Assembly: GCF_040802235.1 (NCBI RefSeq)
Contig: NC_133172.1
Coordinates: 63,929,613 to 63,993,612, forward strand
From: Manis javanica
Taxonomy: Eukaryota > Chordata > Mammalia > Pholidota > Manidae
DNA length: 64,000 bases
Direction: 5' to 3'
A program made the translations under genes and the position numbers. Shown here one piece after another: positions 46,701 to 58,575 of this stretch. The notes under the pieces were generated by a model that saw only the letters and a list, made by a program, of their open reading frames with translations, was not told the DNA's origin and made no database searches. Position 1 is the first letter of the stretch; each line of letters begins with the position of its first letter.

Positions 46701-49700
46701 GGCCCCCCTGGGGTGTCCTCAGGGGAGAGCAGTGGAGGGGGGTGCTGAGCGGCCCTGGAGTGTTGGGACCTCGGGTGCAGCCCACAGGGTCAGAAGGCAG
46801 GAGACACCCCCAGAAGCAGAGGTGTGATCTGCAGCATTGTGCCACCTCATGGATACAGTTACTGTGAGGCGACATCGGAATCGGCAGGAGGCATGTGCGT
46901 GCACGCACACGCGCGCACCCAGAGGGGCTTAGCTGCAGACATCTGCAGAGGCCACTGGGGCCTGGCTGGGCGGGGCTGGAACCTGGGGGGTGGCTGGGCT
47001 GCAGGCCAGCTGGTTCCTCCTTCCTCAAGGAGACCTCGATTTTGATCTTTCAACTATGGATGAGGCCCACCCAGATTATCCAGAATAATCTTTATTTATT
47101 CTACAAACTGTAGAGGGTAATTTAACCTCAAATACCTTCTCAGCAACATCAGGTGAGGTGGGCTTGCATGACCAGGGTCATAGCCTGGCCAAGCAACACG
47201 TAAATCTGACTGTGCGACTCCCAACAAGTTCATTTTGAGAGACAAGTGTGTGTCACGTTTACTTCATCCTTGGGGCCTTTTTGTCCTGCATAGCTTTTGT
47301 TTTTCCAAAGTTAAAAAGGAGAAGGGAAAGCAGAGGCCTTGAGAGCAGAGCCGGGGGTGCAGCACCACGTGGGAGATCTCCTCCTGCTCAGCGTGAGCTG
47401 GGCCTGGAGACCCGAGTAGGCCACCAGCTCTGCTTCCCCCCACAGCCCCTGGACTACGAGAGCTGTGAGCAGTACCACCTCAGAGTGGCTGTGCAGAACG
47501 AGGCCCCCCTGCAGGTGGCTGCCCCCAGGGCCGAGCGGGGCCAGGCTAGGGTCGTCGTGCAGGTGCGGGACACCAACGAGGCGCCTGTATTCCGAGAGAA
47601 CCCGCTTCAGACCAGCCTGGCTGAGGGGGCTGCCCCAGGAACCCCTGTGGCCACCTTCTCTGCCAGAGACCCCGACACACAGCAGCTGCAGAGGCTCAGG
47701 TGGGGGCCTCTGTTAGGTCTGAGGGTGAGGCAGGAGCTAATGGCCCCATTTGCCCATTTCCCTGCCAGGGCTAGGAGCAAAGCTGAGGGCCCCCGACCCC
47801 TGTGCCCTGAGGGTTCCCGTTAGGGGCCTGGTCAGAGGATGGCGGGGCTCATCTGTCTGCATCTCTGCGGGTCAGGGAGTCTCACAGCCCATGTGTGTGG
47901 TGTGCACTGGCGCGCACTGACCTGGCACAGTCTGTTCCAGCCGGCCTCTGTCCAGCCCTGAGCATTCTGGGGGGCCTGGTTCCCGTGGGGCTGGCATTAA
48001 TATCTTGGATTTCACTCCCAGCTCTGGCCTTGCAAACCCATGTCTGCCTCTGTGGTCCCCGTGGTTGAGTCCTGGCAGTGGCACTCAGTCGCCACGGGCC
48101 CTGGGCAGGTCACCAGGCCTCCCTGGGCCCATTTCCTCACCTGTCAGTTATGATAGAAAATACCAGAAAATACCATGGGAAGGCTAGCCTCAAAGGCGTG
48201 TGCATGTGGGGGGGGGACATGTGCATGTACATGCGTGTGCATGTGTGTAGATTATATGTGTGCATGTATTGAGTGTGTAGGTGTCTGTGTGACCACACCT
48301 CTGAGGCCCCACATAGGCTCAGAGTCACCCTGTCCCCTCCTCGGTCAACAGCTACTCTAAGGACTACGACCCGGAGGACTGGCTGCTGGTGGACAGGGCC
48401 ACGGGTGAGGTCCGGACCCAGCGAGTGCTGAGCCCTGCGTCACCCTTCCTCAAGGACGGCTGGTACCGGGCCATCATCCTGGCTCAAGATGACGGTGAGC
48501 GGCACCTGAGCCTGGGCTCCCTGCCTCCCGTCCCTGCCCGGGGGCCCTGCCCTCCAGGGAGCAGACCTATGGGGCACAAGGGCAGCTGCCGCAGGGCAAG
48601 GAGCCTACCAGGCCTCTTCTGCCTGCAGCCTCCCCTGCCTGCACGGCCACCGGGACCCTGTCCATAGAGATCCTCGAGGTCAATGACCACGCCCCCGAGC
48701 TGTCCCCACCACACGGCCGCGTGTGCAGTGAGCCAGACCACGGCTCCGGCCTCCTCGTGGGTGCCACGGATGAGGACCTGCCTCCCCACGGGGCCCCCTT
48801 CCACTTCCAGCTGAGCCCCAGCGTCCCAGAGCTGCCCCGGAACTGGAGTCTCCGCCAGATTAACGGTGCGCTCTCCCCACCACCCTGGGGTTCTCACTGC
48901 AGTGTGGCCGCAGGCTCAGTGAGGACAGGTCACCCTGACCAGTGGGTGGCTGGGGAACAGGCCCCAGACATCAGCATCTCCACTGTCCTTGGCTTGGTGC
49001 ACAGAGGGGCAGGGGAGGCGGGGCGCGGAGTGGGGAGGCCCCTGCTGACCGCAGGCACCCTCTACAGTGAGCCACGCGAGCCTGCGACCGCGCCACCAGG
49101 TCCAGGAGGGTCTGCATCGCCTCAGCCTTCTGCTCCGAGACTCCGGCCAGCCTCCGCAGCAGCGCGAGCAGCCCCTGAACGTGACCGTGTGCCGCTGCGG
49201 CCAGGATGGCGCCTGCCTGCCCGGGGCCGCTGCGCTGCGGGCGGGGGGCGCAGGTGTCAGCCTGGGTGCCCTGGTCATCATGCTGGCCAGCGCCATCCTG
49301 CTGCTCTGTGAGTGCCCGCGCTGGGACCCCGACACCCCACCTTGTAGCCCGCCCCCAGCGGCCCGCCCCGACCTCTGCCCTCCTTCCCCAGTGCTCGTCC
49401 TGCCCGTGGCCCTCCGCGCACGGTTCCAGCAGCAGTCGGGGGATAAGGGGCTTCTGCGCAGGCTGCAGGACGATCTCCGGGACAACATCCTCAACTACGA
49501 CGAGCAGGGGGGCGGAGAGGAGGACCAGGTGAGCAGGGGTGGGCGGGGCTGTGGCGGCAGGGAGGTCCCTCCCGGGCGCTCTCCCCAGCCGTGGGCCGCC
49601 CCGAAGGTGCTGGGACGCCGTTGAGTCCCCACCGTGGCCCGCAGGATGCCTACGACATCAGCCAGCTGCGCCACCCCACGGAGCTGGCGGCCCTGCGCGT

Positions 49701-50870
49701 CACCCCAGGTCGGCCGCCGCTGCGCCGAGACGCTCCATTCGGCCGAGTGCGCCCACCGCCGCCGCGCGTGCTGCCCACCAGTGCCGCTGACATCGCGGAC
49801 TTCATAGCCGACGTAGGTGACCGGCACGTGGGGCCTGGGGCGCATGCGCTCCCCAGCGCCCCGCCCTCGTCCCTGCGCGCATGCGTGTGCGCATCTATCG
49901 CCGCGCCGCCCGCGAGGAGCGCGCGCTCCGGCCGAGCTCCCGGGCAGCGCCTGAGCGCGGGGTGAGGCGGGGGCCGGGGGCGCACGCACGGGAGTCCTGG
50001 GGAAGAGGGGCTGGCGACGCCCCGCACCAGATCGCGGGGGGCCCGGCCGAGCGGGCCGGCCGGAGCCTGTCGCTGAGCACCGCCCCCAAGGCGGTGTCCC
50101 CGCGGGTGGGAGCGCGCAGGGGCCCTTCCGGACGCAGCGCCGACCTGGCGCAGTTAACACAGAAGATGCCAGGACACGGGAAGCCTAGTCGGGTGGGGAC
50201 ACGGTGGGTGTCGCGCGCCCATGAGATGCTGCACCCGCCGCGCACACGCGCCCTGGCTCGGAGAAGGCGCGCCGGGCAGGCGCTGGGAGGCGCACACCTC
50301 CCGTTAGGGCGCCGTGTGGATGGACAGCAGGGTGTTCGTGGAGGCGACAGAACCGTTTGTAAAACCTTTAAAGGGCAGAACCAGCTGGCCTCTGGATGGG
50401 GCGCTGAGAAGGTGGGCAGGACGGGGCCGCTGGGAGGGAGCGGCTGGCGCAGATCCCCCCACCCCAAGGAAGGGGCGCTGCCCAGAGGGAACCTCCTCTC
50501 TCTGGATCTGCGGCTGGTGCCCCCACCCTCTTGCCGGCAGGGCTGTTCCTCTCTCAGACCTCCTCTGCCCGTTCCGGGCCACCCCTGCCTGGTGCCAGGG
50601 CCTGGACAGCCCTTGCTCGGCGCCGGAGCCCGCGTGCGTGGGTCCTGAGCTCCCTGGGTCTCTCTGCAGGGCCTGGAGGCTGCGGACAGCGACCCCAGTG
50701 TCCCGCCCTACGACACGGCTCTCATCTACGACTACGAGGGGGAGGGCTCCGCGACGGGGACGCTGAGCTCCATCCTGTCCAGCCTGGGTGACGAGGACCA
50801 GGACTACAGCTGCCTCTGGGACTGGGGCCCCCGCTTCGCCCGGCTGGCCGACTTGTACGGGCCCCCGTGA
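31663..50870 (+). CDS. CDH15: CDH15, M-cadherin (complete, 14 coding exons, 785 residues)
   Basis: Joined coding exons total 2358 nt, all introns are GT-AG, and the frame is open to TGA at 50868. The product is a calcium-dependent adhesion protein of skeletal muscle and satellite cells. Residues 1-~20 form the signal peptide ([14 protein letters not shown]). The propeptide ends at the furin site RVRR (42-45), so the mature chain starts AWVIPP with the strand-swap Trp at position 2. Five cadherin repeats follow, with calcium-linker motifs DQNDN (144-148), DVNDN (252-256), DTNEAP (368-373) and EVNDHAP (475-481). NVT (575-577) is a possible glycosylation site. The transmembrane helix spans about 601-624. 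The cytoplasmic tail carries the juxtamembrane region ([19 protein letters not shown]) and the catenin-binding segment [19 protein letters not shown]. The protein ends at ADLYGPP, near mouse length as I recall it, and lacks the longer human tail. Confidence 0.97.
32209..32347 (+). repeat. Duplicated segment A, copy 1
   Basis: About 139 bp repeated at 33715-33853 (offset 1506 bp) with only a few substitutions. It includes cctgggcaccccttgggtag and tagagcctgtggcctcagtg. Confidence 0.95.
33715..33853 (+). repeat. Duplicated segment A, copy 2
   Basis: Direct repeat of 32209-32347. It differs at a few positions, for example gccagtgctc versus gccggtgctc and aggctgctgg versus aggccgctgg. Confidence 0.95.
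34825..34910. repeat. Diverged repeat fragment (hAT/MER-like?)
   Basis: Phrases such as 'gagaatcacgtgggggcctgag' (abridged) and 'gtctgattcagtaggtttggg' recall a common mammalian MER DNA-transposon relic. Family assignment is weak. Confidence 0.3.
35973..36179 (+). repeat. Perfect 207-bp direct repeat, copy 1
   Basis: It reads identically at 36486-36692 (offset 513 bp); I saw no mismatch by eye. It starts ccagcgctgccatctgctgg and ends tgcctcctggctg. Confidence 0.95.
36165..36270 (+). repeat. MIR SINE fragment
   Basis: The order gtagcttgagcaaatggctc, agcctctctgagccccagtc and gggctaag follows the MIR core, in which a sentence like 'cttgggcaagtcacttaacctctctgagcctcag' is expected (cited loosely). 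It is old and diverged. Confidence 0.6.
36486..36692 (+). repeat. Perfect 207-bp direct repeat, copy 2
   Basis: Second copy of 35973-36179. The sequence to its right (agctagcatctccc) differs from the MIR that follows copy 1, so the duplication ended at the MIR border. Confidence 0.95.
38358..38516 (+). CDS. CDH15: CDH15 exon 2 (propeptide, furin site, EC1 start)
   Basis: Acceptor ctgttgcag and donor gtgagg. It encodes residues 15-67: YPWRR, the furin site RVRR, then [20 protein letters not shown], the N-terminal EC1 strand with its exchange Trp. Confidence 0.97.
38725..38880 (+). CDS. CDH15: CDH15 exon 3 (EC1)
   Basis: Acceptor gcctggcag and donor gtgggc. It encodes residues 68-119: [29 protein letters not shown] and the calcium motif [10 protein letters not shown]. 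Confidence 0.97.
38881..39817. other. CDH15: CDH15 intron 3
   Basis: 0.94-kb intron. I see nothing beyond a short AT-rich stretch near 39390-39510. It ends in ctctctgtctgactag, an acceptor with a weak pyrimidine tract. Confidence 0.85.
39818..39962 (+). CDS. CDH15: CDH15 exon 4 (EC1 end, DQNDN linker)
   Basis: It encodes [10 protein letters not shown], then [13 protein letters not shown], the EC1-EC2 calcium linker, and ends one base into the Gly codon. Donor gtgagt. Confidence 0.97.
40170..41120 (-). mobile_element. Old L1M-like relic, antisense
   Basis: Phrases typical of antisense L1M 3' ends are present: gaggtgagattcacgtgacat, 'ggcttttagcacgttgacag', 'gtcgtgcagcccccactgct' and 'ttagactgacacagaagagttgc' (abridged). 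It is heavily diverged, with uncertain edges and probably several pieces. Confidence 0.45.
41930..43470 (-). mobile_element. LINE-1 fragment, antisense (3' part of ORF2 and 3' region)
   Basis: The + strand shows the standard antisense L1 order: gacctcatgtaagtagaatc, ccatcgtctgtcagtggaca, 'gctgctgtaaacatgggtgtgc', 'aataattgccgcatggttctcc', 'cagttttctgagcaccatttg', 'ttgattactgtacctttgg' and 'gattgtgttgaatctgtagatcg' (each abridged). No ORF remains. A local duplication of 21 bp (tccatgaac..ggacgtgtg) occurs near 43321-43362. Confidence 0.85.
43711..43735. repeat. (TG)n microsatellite
   Basis: Twelve or so perfect TG units in CDH15 intron 4, next to the L1 end. Confidence 0.95.
44902..45062 (+). 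CDS. CDH15: CDH15 exon 5 (EC2)
   Basis: Acceptor ccttctcag and donor gtgagg. It encodes [33 protein letters not shown] and LDRE, with the calcium-binding DADEPETDN motif of EC2. Confidence 0.97.
45063..45970. other. CDH15: CDH15 intron 5
   Basis: 0.9-kb GC-rich intron. No repeat or other feature was recognised. Confidence 0.85.
45971..46099 (+). CDS. CDH15: CDH15 exon 6 (EC2 end, DVNDN linker)
   Basis: Acceptor tgtgccccag and donor gtacca. It encodes [20 protein letters not shown] and [16 protein letters not shown] at residues 227-229 is a possible glycosylation site. Confidence 0.97.
46100..46433. other. CDH15: CDH15 intron 6
   Basis: A 334-bp GC-rich intron with no other feature seen. 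Confidence 0.85.
46434..46619 (+). CDS. CDH15: CDH15 exon 7 (EC3)
   Basis: Acceptor gccctgcag and donor gtgagc. It encodes [41 protein letters not shown] and LSLVK. Confidence 0.97.
46620..47445. other. CDH15: CDH15 intron 7
   Basis: The middle, about 47060-47200, resembles the old repeat at 28180-28720 ('cccacccagattatccagaataatc', abridged) and is AT-rich. The remainder is unique. It ends in gcttccccccacag. Confidence 0.7.
47446..47699 (+). CDS. CDH15: CDH15 exon 8 (EC3 end, EC4 start)
   Basis: It encodes [20 protein letters not shown], the EC3-EC4 linker RDTNEAPVF and [14 protein letters not shown], and ends two bases into a Ser codon. Donor gtgggg. Confidence 0.97.
47700..48351. other. 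CDH15: CDH15 intron 8
   Basis: 0.65-kb intron with a TG-rich cryptic repeat at about 48195-48295 (gtgcatgtg-like units). Nothing else was recognised. Confidence 0.85.
48352..48494 (+). CDS. CDH15: CDH15 exon 9 (EC4)
   Basis: Acceptor cggtcaacag and donor gtgagc. It encodes [36 protein letters not shown], and ends one base into an Ala codon. Confidence 0.97.
48629..48865 (+). CDS. CDH15: CDH15 exon 10 (EC4 end, EC5)
   Basis: Acceptor ctgcctgcag and donor gtgcgc. It encodes [37 protein letters not shown] and [10 protein letters not shown], including the NWS glycosylation site. Confidence 0.97.
49068..49307 (+). CDS. CDH15: CDH15 exon 11 (EC5, membrane segment)
   Basis: Acceptor caccctctacag and donor gtgagt. 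It encodes [20 protein letters not shown], the cysteine cluster [10 protein letters not shown], and [18 protein letters not shown], the first part of the transmembrane helix. Confidence 0.97.
49392..49528 (+). CDS. CDH15: CDH15 exon 12 (end of membrane segment, juxtamembrane tail)
   Basis: Acceptor ccttccccag and donor gtgagc. It encodes [11 protein letters not shown], then [20 protein letters not shown], the conserved juxtamembrane (p120-type) region of classical cadherins. Confidence 0.97.
49645..49812 (+). CDS. CDH15: CDH15 exon 13 (cytoplasmic tail)
   Basis: Acceptor gtggcccgcag and donor gtaggt. It encodes [14 protein letters not shown], an Arg/Pro-rich middle and ADIADFIAD. It lies at the left edge of a CpG-dense block. 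Confidence 0.96.
49700..50300. promoter_or_regulatory. Intragenic CpG-dense block with NRF1-like palindromes (CDH15 exon 13/intron 13)
   Basis: CpG is very dense from about 49700 to 50300. GCGCATGCGC at 49840-49849 is a perfect NRF1-type palindrome, and a second near-match GCGCATGCG lies at 49877-49885. Most vertebrate intragenic CpG islands lose CpG unless they are unmethylated in the germ line, so this may be an internal promoter. No transcript can be shown from sequence. Confidence 0.45.
50670..50870 (+). CDS. CDH15: CDH15 exon 14 (catenin-binding tail, stop)
   Basis: Acceptor gtctctctgcag. It encodes [43 protein letters not shown] and [12 protein letters not shown], then TGA. This is the beta-catenin-binding region. 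The protein stops about 28 residues earlier than the human form as I remember it. Confidence 0.97.
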   Translation, partial: GLEAADSDPSVPPYDTALIYDYEGEGSATGTLSSILSSLGDEDQDYSCLWDWGPRFARLADLYGPP

Positions 50871-51187
50871 GGACAGGGGGAGAGAGACAGTGGCCACCGG
50901 CTAGGGAAGGGGGCTTTCTGATGGGGACGTGCACCCACCCTGCTGAAGGCATGACCGCCTGGACCCAGAGGGCAGCAGCCTGAGTACAGGGGCCTGACCA
51001 GACCCACTGACACCAGGCGGTATGTCTGGGAGGCCCCTGGGCAGCCAGCTTCTCCCAGGTGAGGACAGAGCCCAGGGTGACAGAGCCTGGGACGGAGTAG
51101 CCAGGCAGTGCCCTCCCAGCCGCCCCTCTCAGCCTCTGCCACCCAGCACCAGGGCCTTCTGTCGGCATGGAAGAAAGCAGGGCTCGA

Positions 51188-51193
51188 ATTAAA
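51188..51193 (+). other. CDH15: Polyadenylation signal ATTAAA of CDH15
   Basis: ATTAAA lies 318 bp after the CDH15 stop and is followed by a GT/CT-rich stretch (gtgctcctctctccag). This places the likely transcript end at about 51210. Confidence 0.6.
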
Positions 51194-51376
51194 GCCGTGC
51201 TCCTCTCTCCAGTATGGGTGCCCAGTGGCCTGCAGGGCCTCACTCCACCCCCAGCCCCTCTGCCAGGGCTGCTCCTGGCATCGGGGTCTCCAGCCTAGAC
51301 GGGGGAGGTGGGCACCGGGAGCCCCTGCCAGCCATGGGGTGCAGTTGGAGGGAAGCACCAGGGAGGATGCCCAGTC

Positions 51377-54243
<2,867 letters not shown>

Positions 54244-54249
54244 TCAATT

Positions 54250-54335
54250 CTTCCCTGGAGAGAAGGGGAGACTGAGGCACAGAGAGGGTGAGGGATTCGA
54301 TCAAGGTCACACAGTGTGGTCGCCTCACTCTGGTG
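54250..54335 (-). repeat. MIR SINE fragment, antisense
   Basis: The + strand order ggagactgaggcacagagag, 'gtgagggattcgatcaaggtc' and acacagtgtgg matches the reverse complement of the MIR core. Confidence 0.65.
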
Positions 54336-54339
54336 GTCT

Positions 54340-55170
54340 TCTCATGGCGTTGGAACAATTCCTGGTCTGAGCCCTGGGGGCAATGACCCGGCGTCCCCGG
54401 GACCCCTACAGGGAGCCAAAGTCTGGTTTCTGTTTTTCAGTGGGTGAGGGCTCACCCACTTCTCTCCTGCCATCACTCTGCCACCAGAGCTGGCCCTTGG
54501 CTGACCTGAGTTCCCACCTGCTGTGGGAAGTGTCCCCGCGGCCTCACCCCCACCTGTCCCTCGCCGGCCCATCTCTAGAGCAGCCCCCAGAGTCAGGCTG
54601 GAGGGCTGTGCTCACTTGCTTTTCCCAGCCGAGGGCCCCCGCCGCCCCTTAGGGTTCCTGTGCCATCTCAGCAAGCTTACATACCATTTTGGGTCACACG
54701 ACATCAAGAGTTTTTATTTTAAATTCTGACCCTGAAAGCTGATGGGGCTGTGTGAGGTGGAGCAGGACAGATGGGTGGGAGGAAGCCCAGCCCGCTTCAG
54801 GGCCCTAGGCAGGCCTGGCAAGGGCGTGCCAACCCTGTCCCAGTTGAACGCCCTTGATTCAAAGCTCCCTGTCTTGGAAACCTGTCTCAAAGCCTACACA
54901 GCCCAGAGCCGCAAGCTGCTCAAAATGTCCGTGGCCCTGGCGTGAACTCCACGCCCCGCTGAACACCTGGCGTCCACCTGCTCAAACCTCCTTCCCCGAG
55001 GTTGCCCGCCCACCGTGCGCCTTAGAGTTTGCCTTCACGCCTGGCATTCCACCTACTTGGGCTTCTGCTGCACCATCAGGACAAGACAGGAGGGCGCTCA
55101 CCCCCAGATGAGAGTCCCAGTAGACCAAGGGCAGATGAGCAAGGGGAGATGGAGGGGGGACGGGAGAGGG
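54340..55170. other. Unique sequence between SLC22A31 remains and CpG island
   Basis: I see no supported gene or clear repeat here. A remnant of a first SLC22A31 exon could lie at its right edge, where the - strand near 55365-55180 encodes a hydrophobic stretch RRLLTAASLLLVLG, but this is weak. Confidence 0.5.
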
Positions 55171-55500
55171 GCACGCGCACCTGGGTGACTGGGCTGCGCA
55201 GCAGCCACCGCGGGGTCTGGCCGGCAAGTGCGGCGCGCACGGTTCGGGGAGTACCGGATCCGAGCCCATCCGCCCCAGGACCAGTAGCAACGAGGCGGCG
55301 GTCAACAGGCGCCGGGTCTGCCAAAGCCGCCCGACGCGCGCAGCGCCCCACGCCTCTGCGTCCATCCGCGGCGTGGGCGCGGGAGCGGATCTGAAGAGCG
55401 GAGCCACAGCGGGCGGGACCTCCGGGGGCGTGGCCTGCGAGTTGCCTGCGGGGCGGGGGCGCAGGGGGCGGGCCCACGCAGGACAGGGCCGGTAAGGGCT
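55170..55500. promoter_or_regulatory. CpG island
   Basis: Dense CpG and GC content (cgcgcacggttcgggg, ccgacgcgcgcagcgcc, gcgggcgggac) with several GGGCGGG Sp1-type boxes. It could be the original promoter of SLC22A31 (- strand) or an unlinked promoter. No transcript start can be assigned. Confidence 0.55.
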
Positions 55501-55539
55501 CAGTCCTCGGGGCCCGTGATCGGCATGGTTTGGTTAGCG

Positions 55540-56000
55540 GGGGCGTGGCCAGACGGGTATCCTCGTGGGGGTGCGGCCAGGGGCGGGGGCCATAGGAGCG
55601 TGGCCAGAGAGGCGCCCCTATGCAGGGGTGTGGCCATACGGGCTATCCTCGTGGGGGTGTGGCCAGGCGGAGAAACCTCGCGCGGAGGCGTTGTCAGAGA
55701 GGCGTCCTTGTGTGGGGGCGTGGCCATATAGAGTAGTGCCGCGGCGCAGCCAGGGGCGGTCTCGCGTGGGGGCGTGAACCAGAGGGGGCCCCTTGTGGGG
55801 GCGTGGCCAAGCGGGGCGTCCTCGTGTGGGGGCGTGGCCAGGCGGGGCGTCCTCGTGTGGGGGCGTGGCCAGGCGGCGTTCCCTCGTGTGGGGGCGTGGC
55901 TAGGCGGGGCGTCCTCGTGTGGGGGCGTGGCCAGGCGGTGTTCCCACGTGTGGGGGCGTGGCCAGGCGGGGTATTCTCGCGCGGGGGCGTGGCCAGGAAG
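55540..56000. repeat. 31-bp minisatellite repeating a GGGGGCGTGG box
   Basis: The core GCGTGG starts at 55801, 55832, 55863, 55894, 55925, 55956 and 55987, exactly 31 bp apart. Each unit reads close to GGGGGCGTGGCCAGGCGGGG followed by cgtcctcgtgt. To the left (55540-55795) the units are degenerate and irregularly spaced. The repeated box matches KLF/SP-type binding sites. The long - strand open frame through it is the repeat read as protein. Confidence 0.95.
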
Positions 56001-56214
56001 CGTCCTCTTGGCCACGGGAGGCCCCAGTCCGGGTGGTGTTCTCCGCGGACTCCGGCGGGCAGACGGTGTCTCAGGCGGACCACGGCGTGGGGTGAGAGGC
56101 CTGGGGGCGGTGCGGGATGCGGGCAGCAGGGCGCCTGGTGGTGTGGCGCGGGCGGGGGCACGGGGCGCGGCGCGGTGGGACTGCATTCCTTTCATGACAG
56201 ATACTCCCTACAGC

Positions 56215-56440
56215 TGAGCCTTGAACAGGGGTGGCTTGAACTGTGCAGGTCCCGTTATAGGTGAAGGTTTGTCGATAAGTATGTTGGAAAATTTTTCGGA
56301 GATTTGCAATAATTTGAAAAAACATTTTTTTTCTCTGTAAGAATAGGTAACATGTATGCAAAATGTGTGTTAATGGACTTTATGCTACTGGTAAGGCTCT
56401 GGTCAGATGTAGGCTGTTAAGTTTTTGGGGAGTTAAAAAT
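56215..56440. repeat. Old interspersed repeat fragment
   Basis: The sequence from 'gccttgaacaggggtggcttgaactg' (abridged) through ttttcggagatttgcaataa and 'taagtttttggggagttaaa' recalls a widespread mammalian repeat. I do not assign the family. Confidence 0.4.
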
Positions 56441-56469
56441 CATATTCACATCTTCGCCAGAGGTCAGCC

Positions 56470-58575
56470 TCCCTAACCTCCGCATTGTTGTTCATGGGTC
56501 ACTGTGGATGGAGATGTCGTGTCCTGTTGACCCATGCATTATCTGTCGGTGGGCATTCGGGCTGTTCCCGCTGCTTGGCTGTTGTGACCAGAGCTGCATG
56601 AACATATGTGTGCAAGTATATGTTGAGTCCCTATTTTCAGGTTTTCAGGGTGTATGTACCGAGGAGTGGAATTGCTGGTTCTTTTTGAGGAACCGCCCAC
56701 CAGTTTTTCATTGTGGCTGCCTATTTCACATCCCACCAGCAGTGTATAAGGTTCCAGTTGGTTCACATCTTTGCCAACGTTTGTTATCGTTTCATTAGAA
56801 AAAACAAAACAAAATCCTAAACAGAACTATCGGATGTGCAGCATCTTGCATGGTTTTGATTTGCGTTTACCCTGGGGTTAGTGATGCCGAGTATCTTCTG
56901 GGCTGGGTGGCCACGTATGTCTTTAGAGAAATAAAGGTTCAAATCCTTTGCCCAGTTTTTACTTGGGTTGCATGCATTTTTGTTATTTGTAACTGCTCTT
57001 TACATACTCTGGATACCAGGCCTTCTCATACTGGTGATTTGTAGATACGGCCTCTCATTCTGTGGGTCTTCTCTTCACCCTCTTGGTAGCGCCCTGGGAT
57101 GCACAGAAGTTTAATGGTGAGGAGGGGTCAATGTATTTTTTCCTTTATGCTTGTACTTTTGCTGTTAGATGCAAGAAACCATTACTAAATCCAAGTTCAC
57201 GACTTACAGGTGTTCCCTCCTAATGTTTTATATAGTTTGAGCTCTTAGATTCAGGGCTTTGACCCAAAGTGAGTTGATTTTTGTATGTGGTGTGCAGTAA
57301 GGCCTCAGTCTCATTGTTTGCCTGGATGCCTAGATTTCCCAGCACCATTTGTTGAAAGACCTCTTCCCTCCTCCCACTGAATCATGTTGGCATGTCGGCG
57401 ATACCGACTGCGTGGCTAATGTCTGGACACTCAGTTGTGTTCCTTTGCCCTCACGACAGTACCGCCCTGCCTTGATAACTACAGCTTTGTAGTGCATTTT
57501 GAAATTGGGAAGTGTGATAGGGATTGCATTAATCCGTAGAACACTCTGGGAAATGTTGCCATCCAAGCAGGAGTGAGGCTCCCAGTCCTTGGCACACAAT
57601 CTATTCTTCTGCTTATTTAGGTTTGTTTTTTTTTTTCCCAGAAACATTTTGTGGTTTGGGGTATACAAGTCTTGTACTTCCTTGATTGAGTTTATTCCTA
57701 AGTATCTTAATCTTTTTGGTGCTATTGTTAAGTGGAATTCTTTTATAAATTTCCTTTTTAGACTGTTCATTGCTGATGTACAGAAATACAAGTGATTTTT
57801 TAAAAGACTAATGTATCCCACAACTTTGCTGAACTTTTATTAGATCTAATGTTGTGTGTGTAAGTGGATTCTTTAGGATTTTCTACATGTAAGATCACGT
57901 CATTTGCCGATAGAGATTGCTTTACTTCTTCTTAACCGGGTGCCATGTTTTTCTTTCCCTGCCCACCTGCTCTCGCTAGGAATTCTGGTACGTACAGATG
58001 GCAGTGGTGGAAATGGCTGTCCTTGCCCTGTTCTTGAACTTAGAAGGAGCACTTGCAGTATTTCACCACTGGTTATGATATAAGCTCTGCATTTTCCCAA
58101 ACACCCTTTATTACATGAATGTATGTTCCTTCTATTCTTATTTTTTAATTGTTATCATGAAACGATGTTGAATTTTGTCAGATGCCTTTTCTGCACTGAG
58201 ACGATTGTGTGTGTTCCTTTACTTCTGTTAATGTGGCATCTCACCTTGACTGATTTTTGTATGTTGAACGACCCTGTATTCCTGGGGTAAATTCCACGTG
58301 GTCATGGTGCATAATCATTTTAATATGCTGCTGGATCCAGTTTGCTAGGATTTTCTCAAGGATATTTTTATTTATTTTCATAAGATATTCTGTCGTTCCT
58401 GGGCTTTTTTCTTTCGTTGTCTTCAACTTTGTTATTAGGGTTATGCTGGCCCAATGAGTGAACTGGGAGGTAGTCCCTGTCTTATTTGGAAGAGTCTGGG
58501 ATGAACTGGCATTTCATGTTCAGAATTCACCTGTGAAGCCATCTGGTCCTGGGATTCCCTTTTGTTAGCCAAAAA
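56470..58575 (-). mobile_element. LINE-1, antisense (ORF2 3' half), left part
   Basis: Long antisense L1: attgctggttctttttgagg, ttggttcacatctttgccaa, 'ccagcaccatttgttgaaagacc', tacagctttgtagtgcattt, 'gatagggattgcattaatccg', aattttgtcagatgcctttt and 'gtgaagccatctggtcctggg' follow in L1 order. The - strand frame at 57330-57821 retains a piece of ORF2 (RYLGINSIKEVQDLY). Many stops are present and it is not active. Confidence 0.9.

Noticed and set aside
55500..56195. 231-codon - strand open frame with a repeated Arg/Pro/His-rich motif
   Set aside because: It is the 31-bp minisatellite read as protein; three units make 93 bp, so the frame repeats and stays open by chance.
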